Counted from the stretch's first letter, positions 42,246 through 51,133 are shown. The stretch is DNA of 64,000 nt from JBMOKU01 sp049324315 (GCA_049324315.1 JBMOKU010000015.1:1-64000), one strand, 5' to 3'. Notes: a model not told the origin generated them from the letters alone. Numbers and translations: made by a program.

Positions 42246-42899
42246 GTGGTGCCTAGATTACATTTACAAAACGAATTAGGAAAACTTCATGATGATTTAT
42301 TGAAAATGGGCAGCATGGTAGAAGAGGCTATCAGAGATGCCATCAAATCACTAAAAAACCAGGATGTTGCTTTGGCAAATAAAGTAATCGATAATGACAA
42401 ACATATTAATATGATTGAAGAAGAAATTGAAGATAAGTGCATTAAGCTTATTGCTACGCAACAACCAATGGCTATTGATTTAAGAGAAATATGCTCTATT
42501 CTAAGATTAATTGCCGATCTTGAAAGAATGGCTGACCATGCAGTAAACATTTCTAAAATTACAATTCAATTATCCGATCAAAAGTATATGAAACCTTTGA
42601 TTGATATTCCAAGAATGGCTGATTTGACTGCAAATATGGTCACCCGTGCTCTAGATGCCTTTGTTAAAAAAGATGTAGAGCTAGCAAAGTCAATTTGGGC
42701 ATCAGATGATGAAATTGATCAAATTTTTCATCAAGTCTTTCGTGAACTGTTAACCTATATGATGGAAGACCCTAAAAAAATTACCCAATCAACATATTTT
42801 ATCTTTTGTTGTACTCATATCGAAAGAATTGCAGACTATGCAAAAAATGTCTGTGAGAAAGTAGTCTATATTCAAACCGGAGACTACTGGATGAAGTAA
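42246..42899 (+). CDS. phoU: Phosphate transport regulator PhoU
   Basis: A 217-aa all-helical protein with two three-helix PhoU repeats; each has an E/D-rich metal-binding motif (DNDKHINMIEEEIEDKCIKL; ASDDEIDQIFHQVF). It links the Pst transporter to the PhoR kinase and restrains phosphate uptake. Start GTG at 42246 behind GGGAGG (GTG 42249 also possible). Last gene of the operon. Confidence 0.95.
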   Translation: MVPRLHLQNELGKLHDDLLKMGSMVEEAIRDAIKSLKNQDVALANKVIDNDKHINMIEEEIEDKCIKLIATQQPMAIDLREICSILRLIADLERMADHAVNISKITIQLSDQKYMKPLIDIPRMADLTANMVTRALDAFVKKDVELAKSIWASDDEIDQIFHQVFRELLTYMMEDPKKITQSTYFIFCCTHIERIADYAKNVCEKVVYIQTGDYWMK

Positions 42900-42925
42900 T
42901 AATTAATACGATGTTTTATATCATT

Positions 42926-42955
42926 AAGCCATGGCGTATGCTTTGGCTTTTTTCT
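42926..42955 (+). terminator. Terminator of the pst operon
   Basis: AAGCCA (42926-42931) pairs with TGGCTT (42944-42949), followed by a T-rich run. The stem is short but well placed 26 nt after phoU. Confidence 0.65.
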
Positions 42956-43018
42956 TTGTTATAAAAGCCTTCCGTTCGTAAATAATAAATAGAGAAGCAA
43001 AACAACAAGGAGGTCTTT

Positions 43019-43939
43019 ATGGAGAAATATGAATTGCTAATCATAACATCAATTATTATGGGGATGATCGCAAGGCTGTATATGATGAGAATAGATCATA
43101 GGCAGTATCCCAGTTATCCTCAAGGATTTTTATCTCATCTAACTTTGAGTATCATTGCCTCCTCATTAGGTGCTGTAGCTTTGCCGGCACTGCTTGAAAA
43201 AGAATATGGTGCTGTGACTTTTTTAGCTTTAGCGGCCCAACAATTCCGAGATGTACGAAATATGGAAAGGCAGAGCTTAGATAACATTGAAGGTACAGAG
43301 CTGATACCTAGAGGGACAGCTTACATAGAAGATATTGCAAAAGCATTTGAAGCTCGAAATTATATGGTTATTATTACGTCCTTAACCACTAGTATCGCTA
43401 TTTTTGTCTCCTATAAGATAAATTTATCCATACTATATCAGATTATCTTTGGCATCATCTTCGGCTTTATAACACTTCATACCCTAAGGAATCTACTTAA
43501 GAGACAAATGATTATGGAAATCGCAGAAGTAAAGCAAGGACATATTCACTTTGATGGTCCCTTGCTCATGGTAAACGATGTAATTATCATGAACGTAGGC
43601 CTAAAAAGCTCAAGAAAGATCTATGAAGAAAATGGATTAGCAGTAGAACTAATCCCTAAAGATGATAACGCTAGTGCAACACTATCCAATATTGGGCAAA
43701 GGCAAGCCATTCAACATAATGCTGCAATCTTGCTAGGAATTCGAAAAGACGTTGATGAGCCTGATTTTACGCCGATAGCCCGTAGAAATCCTCATAATGG
43801 AAATATTGTTATGGCGATTATCCCTATGCAAAAAGATCCTTCACTTTTGATTGAAGCAGTCAAGAGAACGCCAGTTCTAGAAACTGCAAAGCGAAAGCCA
43901 TTGGATGCAAAAATAGAAAGCAAGAAGATGGGAGGTTGA
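43019..43939 (+). CDS. YIEGIA family membrane protein
   Basis: A 306-aa membrane protein of the YIEGIA family, named from a conserved hexapeptide here present as YIEDIA (in GTAYIEDIAKAFEARNY). Helices are visible near 5-20, 40-58, 115-130 and 140-155, followed by a soluble C-terminal part. Function unknown; the family is found in spore-forming Firmicutes near der/gpsA/spoIVA, as here. GGAGG precedes the ATG. Overlaps the region of its small partner's start. Confidence 0.82.
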   Translation: MEKYELLIITSIIMGMIARLYMMRIDHRQYPSYPQGFLSHLTLSIIASSLGAVALPALLEKEYGAVTFLALAAQQFRDVRNMERQSLDNIEGTELIPRGTAYIEDIAKAFEARNYMVIITSLTTSIAIFVSYKINLSILYQIIFGIIFGFITLHTLRNLLKRQMIMEIAEVKQGHIHFDGPLLMVNDVIIMNVGLKSSRKIYEENGLAVELIPKDDNASATLSNIGQRQAIQHNAAILLGIRKDVDEPDFTPIARRNPHNGNIVMAIIPMQKDPSLLIEAVKRTPVLETAKRKPLDAKIESKKMGG

Positions 43940-43944
43940 TTGCT

Positions 43945-44139
43945 TTGGATATTGGTATTAAGGATTCAATCGTTGCTATTATTACCCTTGATAAAAAACA
44001 CGTGGATTGCGGAACGGTTCCCGTTTTTTGTGTCGAATCTGAAGAAAGTCAGGAAAGAATTTCACTGCTTGTAGCAAAGGTTACCATGGGAATGGTACAT
44101 GATTTAGGAAACGGTGTTTATGTTGTCGTAAGACATTAA
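43945..44139 (+). CDS. Small partner of YIEGIA protein (capping-complex subunit)
   Basis: A 64-aa protein, MDIGIKDSIVAIITLDKKHV..., that I recognise as the small family annotated as capping complex subunit for YIEGIA. Predominantly beta by eye, ending YVVVRH. The TTG at 43945 is chosen because GGAGG lies 9 nt upstream; a TTG at 43936 abuts that site and is unlikely. Encoded 5 nt after the membrane protein. Confidence 0.72.
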   Translation: MDIGIKDSIVAIITLDKKHVDCGTVPVFCVESEESQERISLLVAKVTMGMVHDLGNGVYVVVRH

Positions 44140-44201
44140 TTATGACAGGGCACTTGACGGTTTTGTATGATACATGATACCATAACTTAGCATAAAAATA
44201 G

Positions 44202-44230
44202 TGTTTTTATTTATATATCTATGGTACAAT
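44202..44230 (+). promoter_or_regulatory. Possible extended -10 promoter before the DUF512 gene
   Basis: TGGTACAAT (44222-44230) gives an extended -10 (TGN plus TACAAT). The -35 position holds TGTTTT (44202-44207), a poor match, 17 nt away. It lies 43 nt before the gene and could start the DUF512-der-plsY-gpsA transcript. Confidence 0.45.
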
Positions 44231-44272
44231 ATTAGTATCTGGTACTAAAACTAGACTATAAGCAGGTGTAAA

Positions 44273-45595
44273 ATGAAAAATAATATGTATGCTCATATAA
44301 TATCTCAAGTGGAAAAGGGAAGCATTGCTGGACGCGTAGGTATTCAAGAAAGTGATAGGCTGTTAGAAATAAATGGACAAAAAGTAAAAGATATTATTGA
44401 TTATATATTTCTGACCTCTGATGAAATGGTTGAACTAACCATAGAGAAAAAAAATGGAGCCATCAAAAAGTATACGATTTACAAAGAATATGACGAAAGC
44501 TTAGGCATTTTATTCCACAACCCAATTATTGATGAAGCGAAAAGCTGCACGAATAAATGTATTTTTTGTTTTATTGATCAACTCCCTCCAAATATGCGAG
44601 AGACCCTATATTATAAGGATGATGATTCGCGACTATCTTTTCTGCAGGGAAATTTTATTACGATGACGAATATGTCAGATGAAGATTTTGAAAAAATCAT
44701 TCGATATCGCATTAGTCCTTTAAATATTTCCATACATACAACAGATCCACAATTGCGAATGAAAATGCTCAATAATCGTTTTGCGGGTAATATTTATGAG
44801 AGATTAAAAAGACTTTCTGAAGCTGACATAAAAGTGAATGGCCAAATCGTATTATGCAGAAATATAAATGACAAAGGACATTTGGATAATACCATAGGAG
44901 ATTTAGTGAAGCTTTACCCTTGTATTGAAAGTCTTGCTGTCGTACCGGTAGGTTTAAGCAAGCACCGTAACAATCTATTTCCACTGAATGGTTATGACAA
45001 ATCATCAGCAAAAGAAGTGATCTTACAAATTGAACAATGGCAAAAAAAGCTATTGACTTCAATACATACACGCTTTGTATATCCTTCAGACGAATTTTAC
45101 ATCCTTGCAGGCCAACCTGTGCCTGATTACGATAGCTATGAGGGCTTTCCTCAGCTAGAAAATGGTGTAGGTCTGATGTCAAAGTTCGAAAATGAATTAA
45201 CAGATGCACTTGAACAACTTCGTACTGATACAGATTACCCACGGAAGCATATTAGCATTGTCACCGGAAAATCTGCAAAAACATTCATGGATGATCTATG
45301 TAAACGTATTGAAAGTAAAGTAAGTGCTGTTTCAATTACAGTTCACGAAATTCGAAATGAATTTTTCGGAGAATCCATTACTGTAGCGGGCCTTTTAACC
45401 GGAAAAGATATTATCAATCAATTAAAAGGTAAAAAACTGGGAGAAAAACTCCTCATTCCTGCTTGTATGCTAAAAGCGGATGATACGATATTTTTAGATG
45501 ACGTTACTGTTGCGGATCTAAACAGATCGCTTGAGGTAGATATCGCGATTTCAAAAGTAGACGGTTATGATTTTTTAGCAAAAGTATTAGAATAA
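44273..45595 (+). CDS. DUF512 radical SAM-like protein with PDZ domain
   Basis: A 440-aa protein. N-terminal PDZ-like domain (8-60; GSIAGRVGIQESDRLLEING), then a radical SAM-type C92-x3-C96-x2-C99 motif followed by the signature FIDQLPPNMRETLYYKDDD and RLSFLQGNFITMTN, then the DUF512 domain with NEFFGESITVAGLLTG. It would bind a 4Fe-4S cluster; the substrate is unknown. In clostridia it is consistently next to der, as here. Confidence 0.9.
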   Translation: MKNNMYAHIISQVEKGSIAGRVGIQESDRLLEINGQKVKDIIDYIFLTSDEMVELTIEKKNGAIKKYTIYKEYDESLGILFHNPIIDEAKSCTNKCIFCFIDQLPPNMRETLYYKDDDSRLSFLQGNFITMTNMSDEDFEKIIRYRISPLNISIHTTDPQLRMKMLNNRFAGNIYERLKRLSEADIKVNGQIVLCRNINDKGHLDNTIGDLVKLYPCIESLAVVPVGLSKHRNNLFPLNGYDKSSAKEVILQIEQWQKKLLTSIHTRFVYPSDEFYILAGQPVPDYDSYEGFPQLENGVGLMSKFENELTDALEQLRTDTDYPRKHISIVTGKSAKTFMDDLCKRIESKVSAVSITVHEIRNEFFGESITVAGLLTGKDIINQLKGKKLGEKLLIPACMLKADDTIFLDDVTVADLNRSLEVDIAISKVDGYDFLAKVLE

Positions 45596-45612
45596 TTTTA
45601 GGAGGTGCCATT

Positions 45613-46935
45613 ATGGCCAAACCAGTCGTTGCAGTAGTAGGTAGACCTAATGTTGGCAAATCAACATTTTTTAATAGAATTGCCGGAAAAAAGATATCCA
45701 TTGTTGAAGACAAGCCCGGCGTAACAAGGGATCGAATTTATGCAGATGTAGAATGGCTGAACCATCAATTCACAATGATCGATACAGGAGGGATTGAACC
45801 AGCAGCTGCCGACATTATATTAAAGCAAATGAAACGTCAAGCTGAAATAGCCATTGAAGCTGCAGATGTCATTTTATTTATGGTGGATGGAAAAGAGGGA
45901 TTAACAGCAGCGGATGAAGAGGTTGGGAACATGCTAAGAAAATCAAGCAAACCGTTGCTTTTAGTTGTAAACAAAGTCGATAATCCAAATGCTGCAAATA
46001 GCATATATGATTTTTACCAATTGGGATTAGGCGATCCGCTGCCCATCTCTTCTGCAAATGCATTGGGATTGGGTGATTTGTTAGATGAGATCATTGACCG
46101 ATTTCCTAAAGAAGCTGATCTGTCTGATGAGAATGATACCATTAAGGTTGCTGTTATCGGCAAGCCAAATGTAGGTAAATCATCTATCATTAATACAATC
46201 CTAGGAGAGGAACGGGTTATTGTCAGTGATATTGCCGGTACCACAAGAGATGCTATCGACACGCCCTTTTCTATTGGCGATGATCACTACGTATTTATTG
46301 ATACTGCAGGGATCAGGAAAAAAAGTAGAATAAATGAAGATATTGAAAAATATAGTGTGATAAGATCTTTACGGGCCATCGAAAGAGCTGATGTCTGTCT
46401 TATTGTCATTGATGCTGCAGAGGGTTTGACAGAGCAGGATAAGAAAATAGCCGGATATGCCCATGAACAAGGAAAAGCTTCTGTGATTGTTGTAAATAAA
46501 TGGGATGTGCTTGAAAAAGAAACAAATACCATGAATCAATATATTAAGAACATCAGAAACAACTTAGCATTTATGCATTACGCGCCGATTATCTTTGTCT
46601 CTGCAAAAACAAAGCAAAGAATGCCGCAAATATTGGAGAATGTAAAATTTGTCTCCAATCAGCATTCTCTGAGGATTCAAACAGGTATCCTAAATGATAT
46701 TATTGGCGAAGCTACATTATTAACACAACCACCATCAGACAAAGGAAGACGTCTAAAGATTTATTATGCTACCCAGGTGTCCGTGAGACCGCCAAGATTT
46801 GTGATATTCATAAACGATAAAGACTTGGCTCATTTCTCCTATACACGTTATCTCGAAAACAAAATCCGTGAATCCTTCGGCTTTGAAGGTACACCAATTA
46901 TTATTGAATATCGAGCAAAGGGTGGGGATGAATAA
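45613..46935 (+). CDS. der: Ribosome assembly GTPase Der (EngA)
   Basis: Der, 440 aa, with two G domains: G1 GRPNVGKST (about 9-17) and GKPNVGKSS (about 185), each with a DTGG/DTAG G3 motif and NKVD/NKWD G4 motif, plus a C-terminal KH-like domain. It acts in 50S subunit assembly. GGAGG precedes the ATG. The stop overlaps the plsY start by one base. Confidence 0.98.
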   Translation: MAKPVVAVVGRPNVGKSTFFNRIAGKKISIVEDKPGVTRDRIYADVEWLNHQFTMIDTGGIEPAAADIILKQMKRQAEIAIEAADVILFMVDGKEGLTAADEEVGNMLRKSSKPLLLVVNKVDNPNAANSIYDFYQLGLGDPLPISSANALGLGDLLDEIIDRFPKEADLSDENDTIKVAVIGKPNVGKSSIINTILGEERVIVSDIAGTTRDAIDTPFSIGDDHYVFIDTAGIRKKSRINEDIEKYSVIRSLRAIERADVCLIVIDAAEGLTEQDKKIAGYAHEQGKASVIVVNKWDVLEKETNTMNQYIKNIRNNLAFMHYAPIIFVSAKTKQRMPQILENVKFVSNQHSLRIQTGILNDIIGEATLLTQPPSDKGRRLKIYYATQVSVRPPRFVIFINDKDLAHFSYTRYLENKIRESFGFEGTPIIIEYRAKGGDE

Positions 46936-47528
46936 TGTTTACGAAAATCATGGCTATTTTAATAGCCTATTGTATCGGGAATTTTGCCACTTCTGTTATT
47001 GTTGCAAAATTCTGGGCAAATATTGATATCAGAAAATACGGCAGCGGTAATGCAGGGAGTACAAATGTATTAAGAACATTAGGTGTAAAAGCTGGTCTCA
47101 TTACTTTTATTGGAGATGCACTGAAAGGTATCGTAGCTGTCTGGATTGGGAAAAAAATTGGTGGTGAAAACCTGATGCTTCTGTGCGGCCTTGCCGTTGT
47201 TATTGGGCACAACTGGCCTATTGTTTTAGGCTTTCGTGGGGGCAAAGGAATAGCTACAACAATAGGTGTCGGATTATTCATCCATCCACTTACTGCGCTT
47301 ATCTGTATTATCGTTGGTGTATTAGTCGTTGTGAAAACAAAATATGTCTCCCTTGGTTCAGTAATCGCCGTATCTTTATTTCCGCTGCTTCTCCTATTCT
47401 CAAACTTTAAATATGCTGTTTTCGCACTGGTATTAGCCATTTTTGCAGTATATCGTCATAAAGAAAATATTAAAAGGTTGAAACTTGGAACTGAGTCAAA
47501 AATTGGAAGCAAATCAAAAATGAAATAA
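46935..47528 (+). CDS. plsY: Acyl-phosphate glycerol-3-phosphate acyltransferase PlsY
   Basis: PlsY, 197 aa, integral membrane enzyme that acylates glycerol-3-phosphate using acyl-phosphate in phospholipid synthesis. Conserved motifs: YGSGNAGSTNVLRTLG, GHNWPIVLGFRGGKGIATT and KTKYVSLGSV. It sits with gpsA, which makes its substrate. Confidence 0.97.
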   Translation: MFTKIMAILIAYCIGNFATSVIVAKFWANIDIRKYGSGNAGSTNVLRTLGVKAGLITFIGDALKGIVAVWIGKKIGGENLMLLCGLAVVIGHNWPIVLGFRGGKGIATTIGVGLFIHPLTALICIIVGVLVVVKTKYVSLGSVIAVSLFPLLLLFSNFKYAVFALVLAIFAVYRHKENIKRLKLGTESKIGSKSKMK

Positions 47529-47543
47529 GGGGGTAGCCTTCCT

Positions 47544-48572
47544 ATGAGGACTTCTATAAGTGTTATTGGAGCAGGTAGTTGGGGTACTGCCTTGTCTATT
47601 TCTCTAGCTAAACAAGGACATAAGATAAATTTATGGATGCGAAATAAAGAGTTATACGGTCAAATGGTTAAATCAAGAGAGAACCTTAAATATTTACCAG
47701 GTGTTATTCTACCAAACAACATTACTCTTTTTGATAATATCCATGACGCCATTAAAGATACGGAAATTATTCTGATGACAGTATCTTCACAAGCTGTGCG
47801 ACAAAACCTTCAAGACATGAAGCGTTCAATACACGAAAAGCAAATCGTTGTAAATGCCGCAAAAGGATTGGAAAACTCGTCACTATTAAGGATTTCTGAA
47901 GTCGTAAAGGATGAACTACCTTATAACGAATATGCAATGCTTTCAGGACCTTCTCACGCAGAGGAAGTTTGCAGAGATATGCCCACTACTTTAGTTGTTG
48001 CTTCAAGTAAAAAGGATACGGCCGAATATATACAGGATGTTTTTATTTCTCCAAAGCTAAGAGTATATACCAATCCAGATGTTGTAGGCGTTGAACTGGG
48101 TGGATCCCTTAAGAATGTCATTGCACTGGGTGCAGGTATATCCGACGGGTTAGGCTTTGGAGATAACGCTAAAGCCGCTTTAATGACACGAGGCATCCGT
48201 GAGATTGCTCGTCTTGGGCAAGTCGTAGGCGCTGACCTCAGTACCTTTGCAGGGTTAACAGGCATTGGTGATTTAATTGTTACATGTACCAGTATGCATA
48301 GCAGAAACAGGCGATGCGGTATATTATTGGGTCAAGGAAAGAAGTTGGATGAGGCGGTCCAATCCATAGGGATGGTTGTTGAAGGCATCGTGACGACAAA
48401 AGTTGCCTACGAACTTTCAAAAAAATTCGATGTTGAAATGCCTATTACCAGCGAAATATATAAAATCTTATATCAAGAGAATGATGTTAGAGAAGCTGTT
48501 GTCAATTTAATGATGAGAAGCAAAACCCATGAAATTGAAGAAGTTGTTATAAATCAAGATTCCGGATGGTAA
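47544..48572 (+). CDS. gpsA: Glycerol-3-phosphate dehydrogenase (NAD(P)+)
   Basis: GpsA, 342 aa, reduces dihydroxyacetone phosphate to sn-glycerol-3-phosphate. Rossmann motif GAGSWGTALS at the N-terminus, MLSGPSHAEEV, and GVELGGSLKNVIALGAGISDGLGFGDNAKAAL containing the catalytic Lys (about 185-216). Full length, 15 nt after plsY. Confidence 0.97.
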   Translation: MRTSISVIGAGSWGTALSISLAKQGHKINLWMRNKELYGQMVKSRENLKYLPGVILPNNITLFDNIHDAIKDTEIILMTVSSQAVRQNLQDMKRSIHEKQIVVNAAKGLENSSLLRISEVVKDELPYNEYAMLSGPSHAEEVCRDMPTTLVVASSKKDTAEYIQDVFISPKLRVYTNPDVVGVELGGSLKNVIALGAGISDGLGFGDNAKAALMTRGIREIARLGQVVGADLSTFAGLTGIGDLIVTCTSMHSRNRRCGILLGQGKKLDEAVQSIGMVVEGIVTTKVAYELSKKFDVEMPITSEIYKILYQENDVREAVVNLMMRSKTHEIEEVVINQDSGW

Positions 48573-48579
48573 TTTGTAG

Positions 48580-48601
48580 GGGACGACGCCCTCGTCGTTC
48601 C
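48580..48601. repeat. Short GC-rich hairpin repeat after gpsA
   Basis: GGGACGACG (48580-48588) pairs with CGTCGTTCC (48593-48601), one G-T pair, loop CCCT. The GC content is unlike the surroundings and the form resembles dispersed GGGGACGACG-type repeats seen in clostridial intergenic DNA. Confidence 0.5.
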
Positions 48602-48636
48602 GAAGAAAAATTAAATTTCTTTGTCAAACATCTATA

Positions 48637-48669
48637 AGCTGTCAATTAAATGATTTGGCAGCTTTTTCT
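48637..48669 (+). terminator. Terminator of the der-plsY-gpsA operon
   Basis: AGCTGTCAA (48637-48645) pairs with TTGGCAGCT (48655-48663), one G-T pair, 9-nt loop, followed by TTTTTCT. Confidence 0.8.
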
Positions 48670-48707
48670 ATTTGTTTTCCGAAATACAATAAATTCAAAA
48701 TACCTAT

Positions 48708-48737
48708 GTCATAATATAATCTTTCCATTCATATATA
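48708..48737 (+). promoter_or_regulatory. Probable sigma-E promoter of spoIVA
   Basis: GTCATAAT (48708-48715), 14-nt spacer, CATATATA (48730-48737). It matches the sigma-E consensus (GTCATATT / CATACAAT) at 7 of 8 positions at -35. SpoIVA is a sigma-E gene in B. subtilis. The start codon is about 100 nt downstream; that leader holds two GGAGG-like stretches and nothing else clear. Confidence 0.6.
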
Positions 48738-48838
48738 TATATTGTTAGTACAGGTTTCTCTGAATATACCATTAGGAGGGGTGACTAAAGCACATACACA
48801 TTTATATAAATATAAATCTAATAGAAGGAGGGAAATGA

Positions 48839-50317
48839 ATGGAAAGATACGATATATATAAAGATATTTCCGAGAGAACACAGGGTGATATCTATGTAGG
48901 TGTTGTGGGTCCAGTTCGTACAGGAAAATCTACCTTTATTAAAAGGTTTATGGATTTACTTGTTATACCAAATATCGAAAATGCTTACAGAAAAGAAAGA
49001 GCAAAGGATGAACTACCGCAAAGTGGCGCTGGGAAAACCATTATGACAACAGAGCCAAAGTTTGTTCCCAACGAAGCCATTGAATTGACGATAAAAGATA
49101 ATGCAAAGTTTAAGGTGAGACTCGTCGACTGTGTTGGATACTTAGTAAGAGGCGCTATGGGACATGAAGAAAATGGTAAGCCGAGGATGGTAACAACCCC
49201 ATGGTTTGAAAAAGAAATACCATTCGAAGAAGCTGCTGAGATAGGAACGCGAAAGGTTATCACGGATCATTCAACCATTGGACTTGTAATCACCACAGAT
49301 GGGAGCATAACAGACTTAGATCGCGAAAATTACATAGAAGCAGAAGAAAGGGTAGTTAAAGAGTTAAAAGAATTACGAAAGCCATTTGTTATGATTTTAA
49401 ACTCTACCAATCCTGCTTCTGAAGAAGCCTTATTACTGAGGAATAAACTTGAAGAAAAGTATAATGTTCCTGTGATCGCAACGGACTGCGCTCGAATGAG
49501 TATCGAAAATGTCAATGAAGTTTTGGAGAATGTTTTATTTGAATTTCCTATTAAAGAAATTAATATTACACTTCCTGGCTGGGTAGAAGGTTTGGATGGC
49601 AGTCACTGGATTAAGAATAAGATTGTTTCAACCGTTAAGACATGGGCTAAAGATCTTAGCAAAATTAATGACGTTCGTGATGCTGCTGAAAAGTTTATGG
49701 AACTGGATATTATTTCTGAAGTTGGTCTAAATGATATTGATTTAGGAGAGGGTATTGCCCATATCAAAATGAAAACCCAGGATGGCTTATTCTATAGTGT
49801 TCTAGAAGAAGTAACTGGTTATCAAATTGAAGGGGAGCATCAATTACTGGGTTTGATGAAAGAATTTTCTAGAGCTAAAAGAGAATATGACAGGGTTGAA
49901 AAGGCCTTAAATGATGTTAAAGAAATAGGCTACGGCTTGGTCCCTCCACGTTTAGAGGAACTAGAGTTACAAGAACCTGAAATCTTTAAGTCTGGAAATC
50001 GCTTTGGTGTTAAATTGAGAGCAAATGCCCCTTCACTTCATATGATAAGAGCAGATATTGCAACAGAAGTATCACCAATCGTTGGAACAGAAAAGCAGAG
50101 TGAAGAATTATTGAAATATCTTCTCGATGAATTCGAGTCAGATCCTAAGAAAATTTGGGATACAAATATGTTTGGTAAAACACTTCATGATTTGGTTAAA
50201 GAACAGCTGCAGAATAAGCTATTCTTGATGCCTGAAGATGCCAGAAGCAAGCTGCAAAAAACGCTGCAGAAAATCGTGAATGATGGCAGCGGTGGCTTAA
50301 TTTGCATTATCTTGTAA
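48839..50317 (+). CDS. spoIVA: Stage IV sporulation ATPase SpoIVA
   Basis: SpoIVA, 492 aa, same length as in B. subtilis; a mother-cell ATPase that polymerises on the forespore surface and founds the coat. N-terminal YDIYKDISERTQGDIYVGVVGPVRTGKSTF (about 4-33) with Walker A GPVRTGKS, a TRAFAC-GTPase-like fold (DCVGYLVRGAMGHEE) and the C-terminal membrane-targeting end GSGGLICIIL. GGAGGG precedes the ATG. Confidence 0.98.
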   Translation: MERYDIYKDISERTQGDIYVGVVGPVRTGKSTFIKRFMDLLVIPNIENAYRKERAKDELPQSGAGKTIMTTEPKFVPNEAIELTIKDNAKFKVRLVDCVGYLVRGAMGHEENGKPRMVTTPWFEKEIPFEEAAEIGTRKVITDHSTIGLVITTDGSITDLDRENYIEAEERVVKELKELRKPFVMILNSTNPASEEALLLRNKLEEKYNVPVIATDCARMSIENVNEVLENVLFEFPIKEINITLPGWVEGLDGSHWIKNKIVSTVKTWAKDLSKINDVRDAAEKFMELDIISEVGLNDIDLGEGIAHIKMKTQDGLFYSVLEEVTGYQIEGEHQLLGLMKEFSRAKREYDRVEKALNDVKEIGYGLVPPRLEELELQEPEIFKSGNRFGVKLRANAPSLHMIRADIATEVSPIVGTEKQSEELLKYLLDEFESDPKKIWDTNMFGKTLHDLVKEQLQNKLFLMPEDARSKLQKTLQKIVNDGSGGLICIIL

Positions 50318-50318
50318 T

Positions 50319-50362
50319 AAATTATAGACAGGAAAACCTGTCTATAATTTATTTTCTCTTTT
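50319..50362 (+). terminator. Terminator of spoIVA
   Basis: A perfect 14-bp stem AAATTATAGACAGG (50319-50332) with CCTGTCTATAATTT (50337-50350), AAAA loop, followed by ATTTTCTCTTTT. Confidence 0.92.
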
Positions 50363-50365
50363 CCC

Positions 50366-50393
50366 TTGCATAAATTCATTTTTTATGTATAAT
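50366..50393 (+). promoter_or_regulatory. Sigma-A promoter of tRNA-Pro
   Basis: TTGCAT (50366-50371), 16-nt spacer, TATAAT (50388-50393), 20 nt before the mature tRNA 5' end. Confidence 0.75.
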
Positions 50394-50412
50394 ATTATTA
50401 TGTAAATAATAT

Positions 50413-50489
50413 CTGGGTGTGGCGCAGTTTGGTAGCGCGCTAGAATGGGGTTCTAGAGGCCGAGAGTTCAAGTCTCTCCACTCAGACCA
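50413..50489 (+). tRNA. tRNA-Pro (anticodon GGG)
   Basis: A 77-nt cloverleaf with encoded CCA. Acceptor CTGGGTG pairs with CACTCAG (one G-T). The D arm is GCGC/GCGC, the anticodon stem CTAGA/TCTAG with loop ATGGGGT (anticodon GGG), and the T arm GAGAG/CTCTC with TTCAAGT. Anticodon GGG reads CCC and CCU. Confidence 0.95.
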
Positions 50490-50498
50490 ATGAAAAGG

Positions 50499-50530
50499 AA
50501 AGCTATGTTCTTCATAGCTTTTCTATTTTT
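50499..50530 (+). terminator. Terminator of tRNA-Pro
   Basis: AAAGCTATG (50499-50507) pairs with CATAGCTTT (50513-50521), 5-nt loop, followed by TCTATTTTT. Confidence 0.88.
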
Positions 50531-50585
50531 CTATTGTTGTATTTTGTTATAAGTTTACTTTCGATTTGAGAGGAGTGGAAGACTT

Positions 50586-50960
50586 ATGATCATACAATGG
50601 CTAATCGAGGTCACAATTATGCTTCTTCTTTTGTCGGTTCTAGGGTTTATACTATCAGTGCTCAAAGAAAAATACTATTTGTCAAACAAGCAAGTGGTTA
50701 TTGAACATAAGTCTGTAACCCAGGATGATATTGATAATATAGAAGCTACCATATTTCGTATCGGTAATACAAACATAAAGGCCGGTGATGAAATGAAGAT
50801 AGAACTTCACAACAAATTGACGATTAAGGGCCTGGTTTTAGGTGCTAATATCGAGGAAAACAGTATTGTACTTATAACAAAGGGAGATAAAGTTGAAACC
50901 ATAAAAATTCAAGGTATAAAATATTTTCGCATTATTAGTAAATATGGAAAATTTTTCTAA
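50586..50960 (+). CDS. Small membrane-anchored protein of unknown function
   Basis: I do not recognise this 124-aa protein. It has one N-terminal membrane helix (about 4-25, MIIQWLIEVTIMLLLLSVLG), a basic/polar linker, then a compact soluble domain with alternating beta-type segments (LTIKGLVLGANIEENSIVLITKG) and a basic C-terminus. GAGAGGAGTGG precedes the ATG. It is flanked by terminators on both sides, so it is a single-gene transcript. Confidence 0.75.
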   Translation: MIIQWLIEVTIMLLLLSVLGFILSVLKEKYYLSNKQVVIEHKSVTQDDIDNIEATIFRIGNTNIKAGDEMKIELHNKLTIKGLVLGANIEENSIVLITKGDKVETIKIQGIKYFRIISKYGKFF

Positions 50961-50986
50961 CTGTTGCTCGGCGCAACAGTTTTTTT
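50961..50986 (+). terminator. Terminator after the small membrane protein
   Basis: CTGTTGC (50961-50967) pairs with GCAACAG (50973-50979), 5-nt loop, then seven T. It abuts the stop codon. Confidence 0.9.
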
Positions 50987-51133
50987 ATGATATATTGGAA
51001 ATTGACTTCCCTAACGAAAGCCTTGTTCATCAGATTTTTATATTAAATTCTTACTTTTTTTATGGAGGAAAATTGATAACAACGAAGAATAAATAAGTAA
51101 GTGTGTCAACGCCACAATATAGCAGGTGAAAAA

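Noticed and set aside
44769..45242. 157-aa - strand frame opposite the DUF512 gene
   Set aside because: No initiation signal and no recognisable family; the + strand gene is certain.
46967..47440. 157-aa - strand frame opposite plsY
   Set aside because: Pro/Thr-rich complement of a clear membrane enzyme gene; no start signal.
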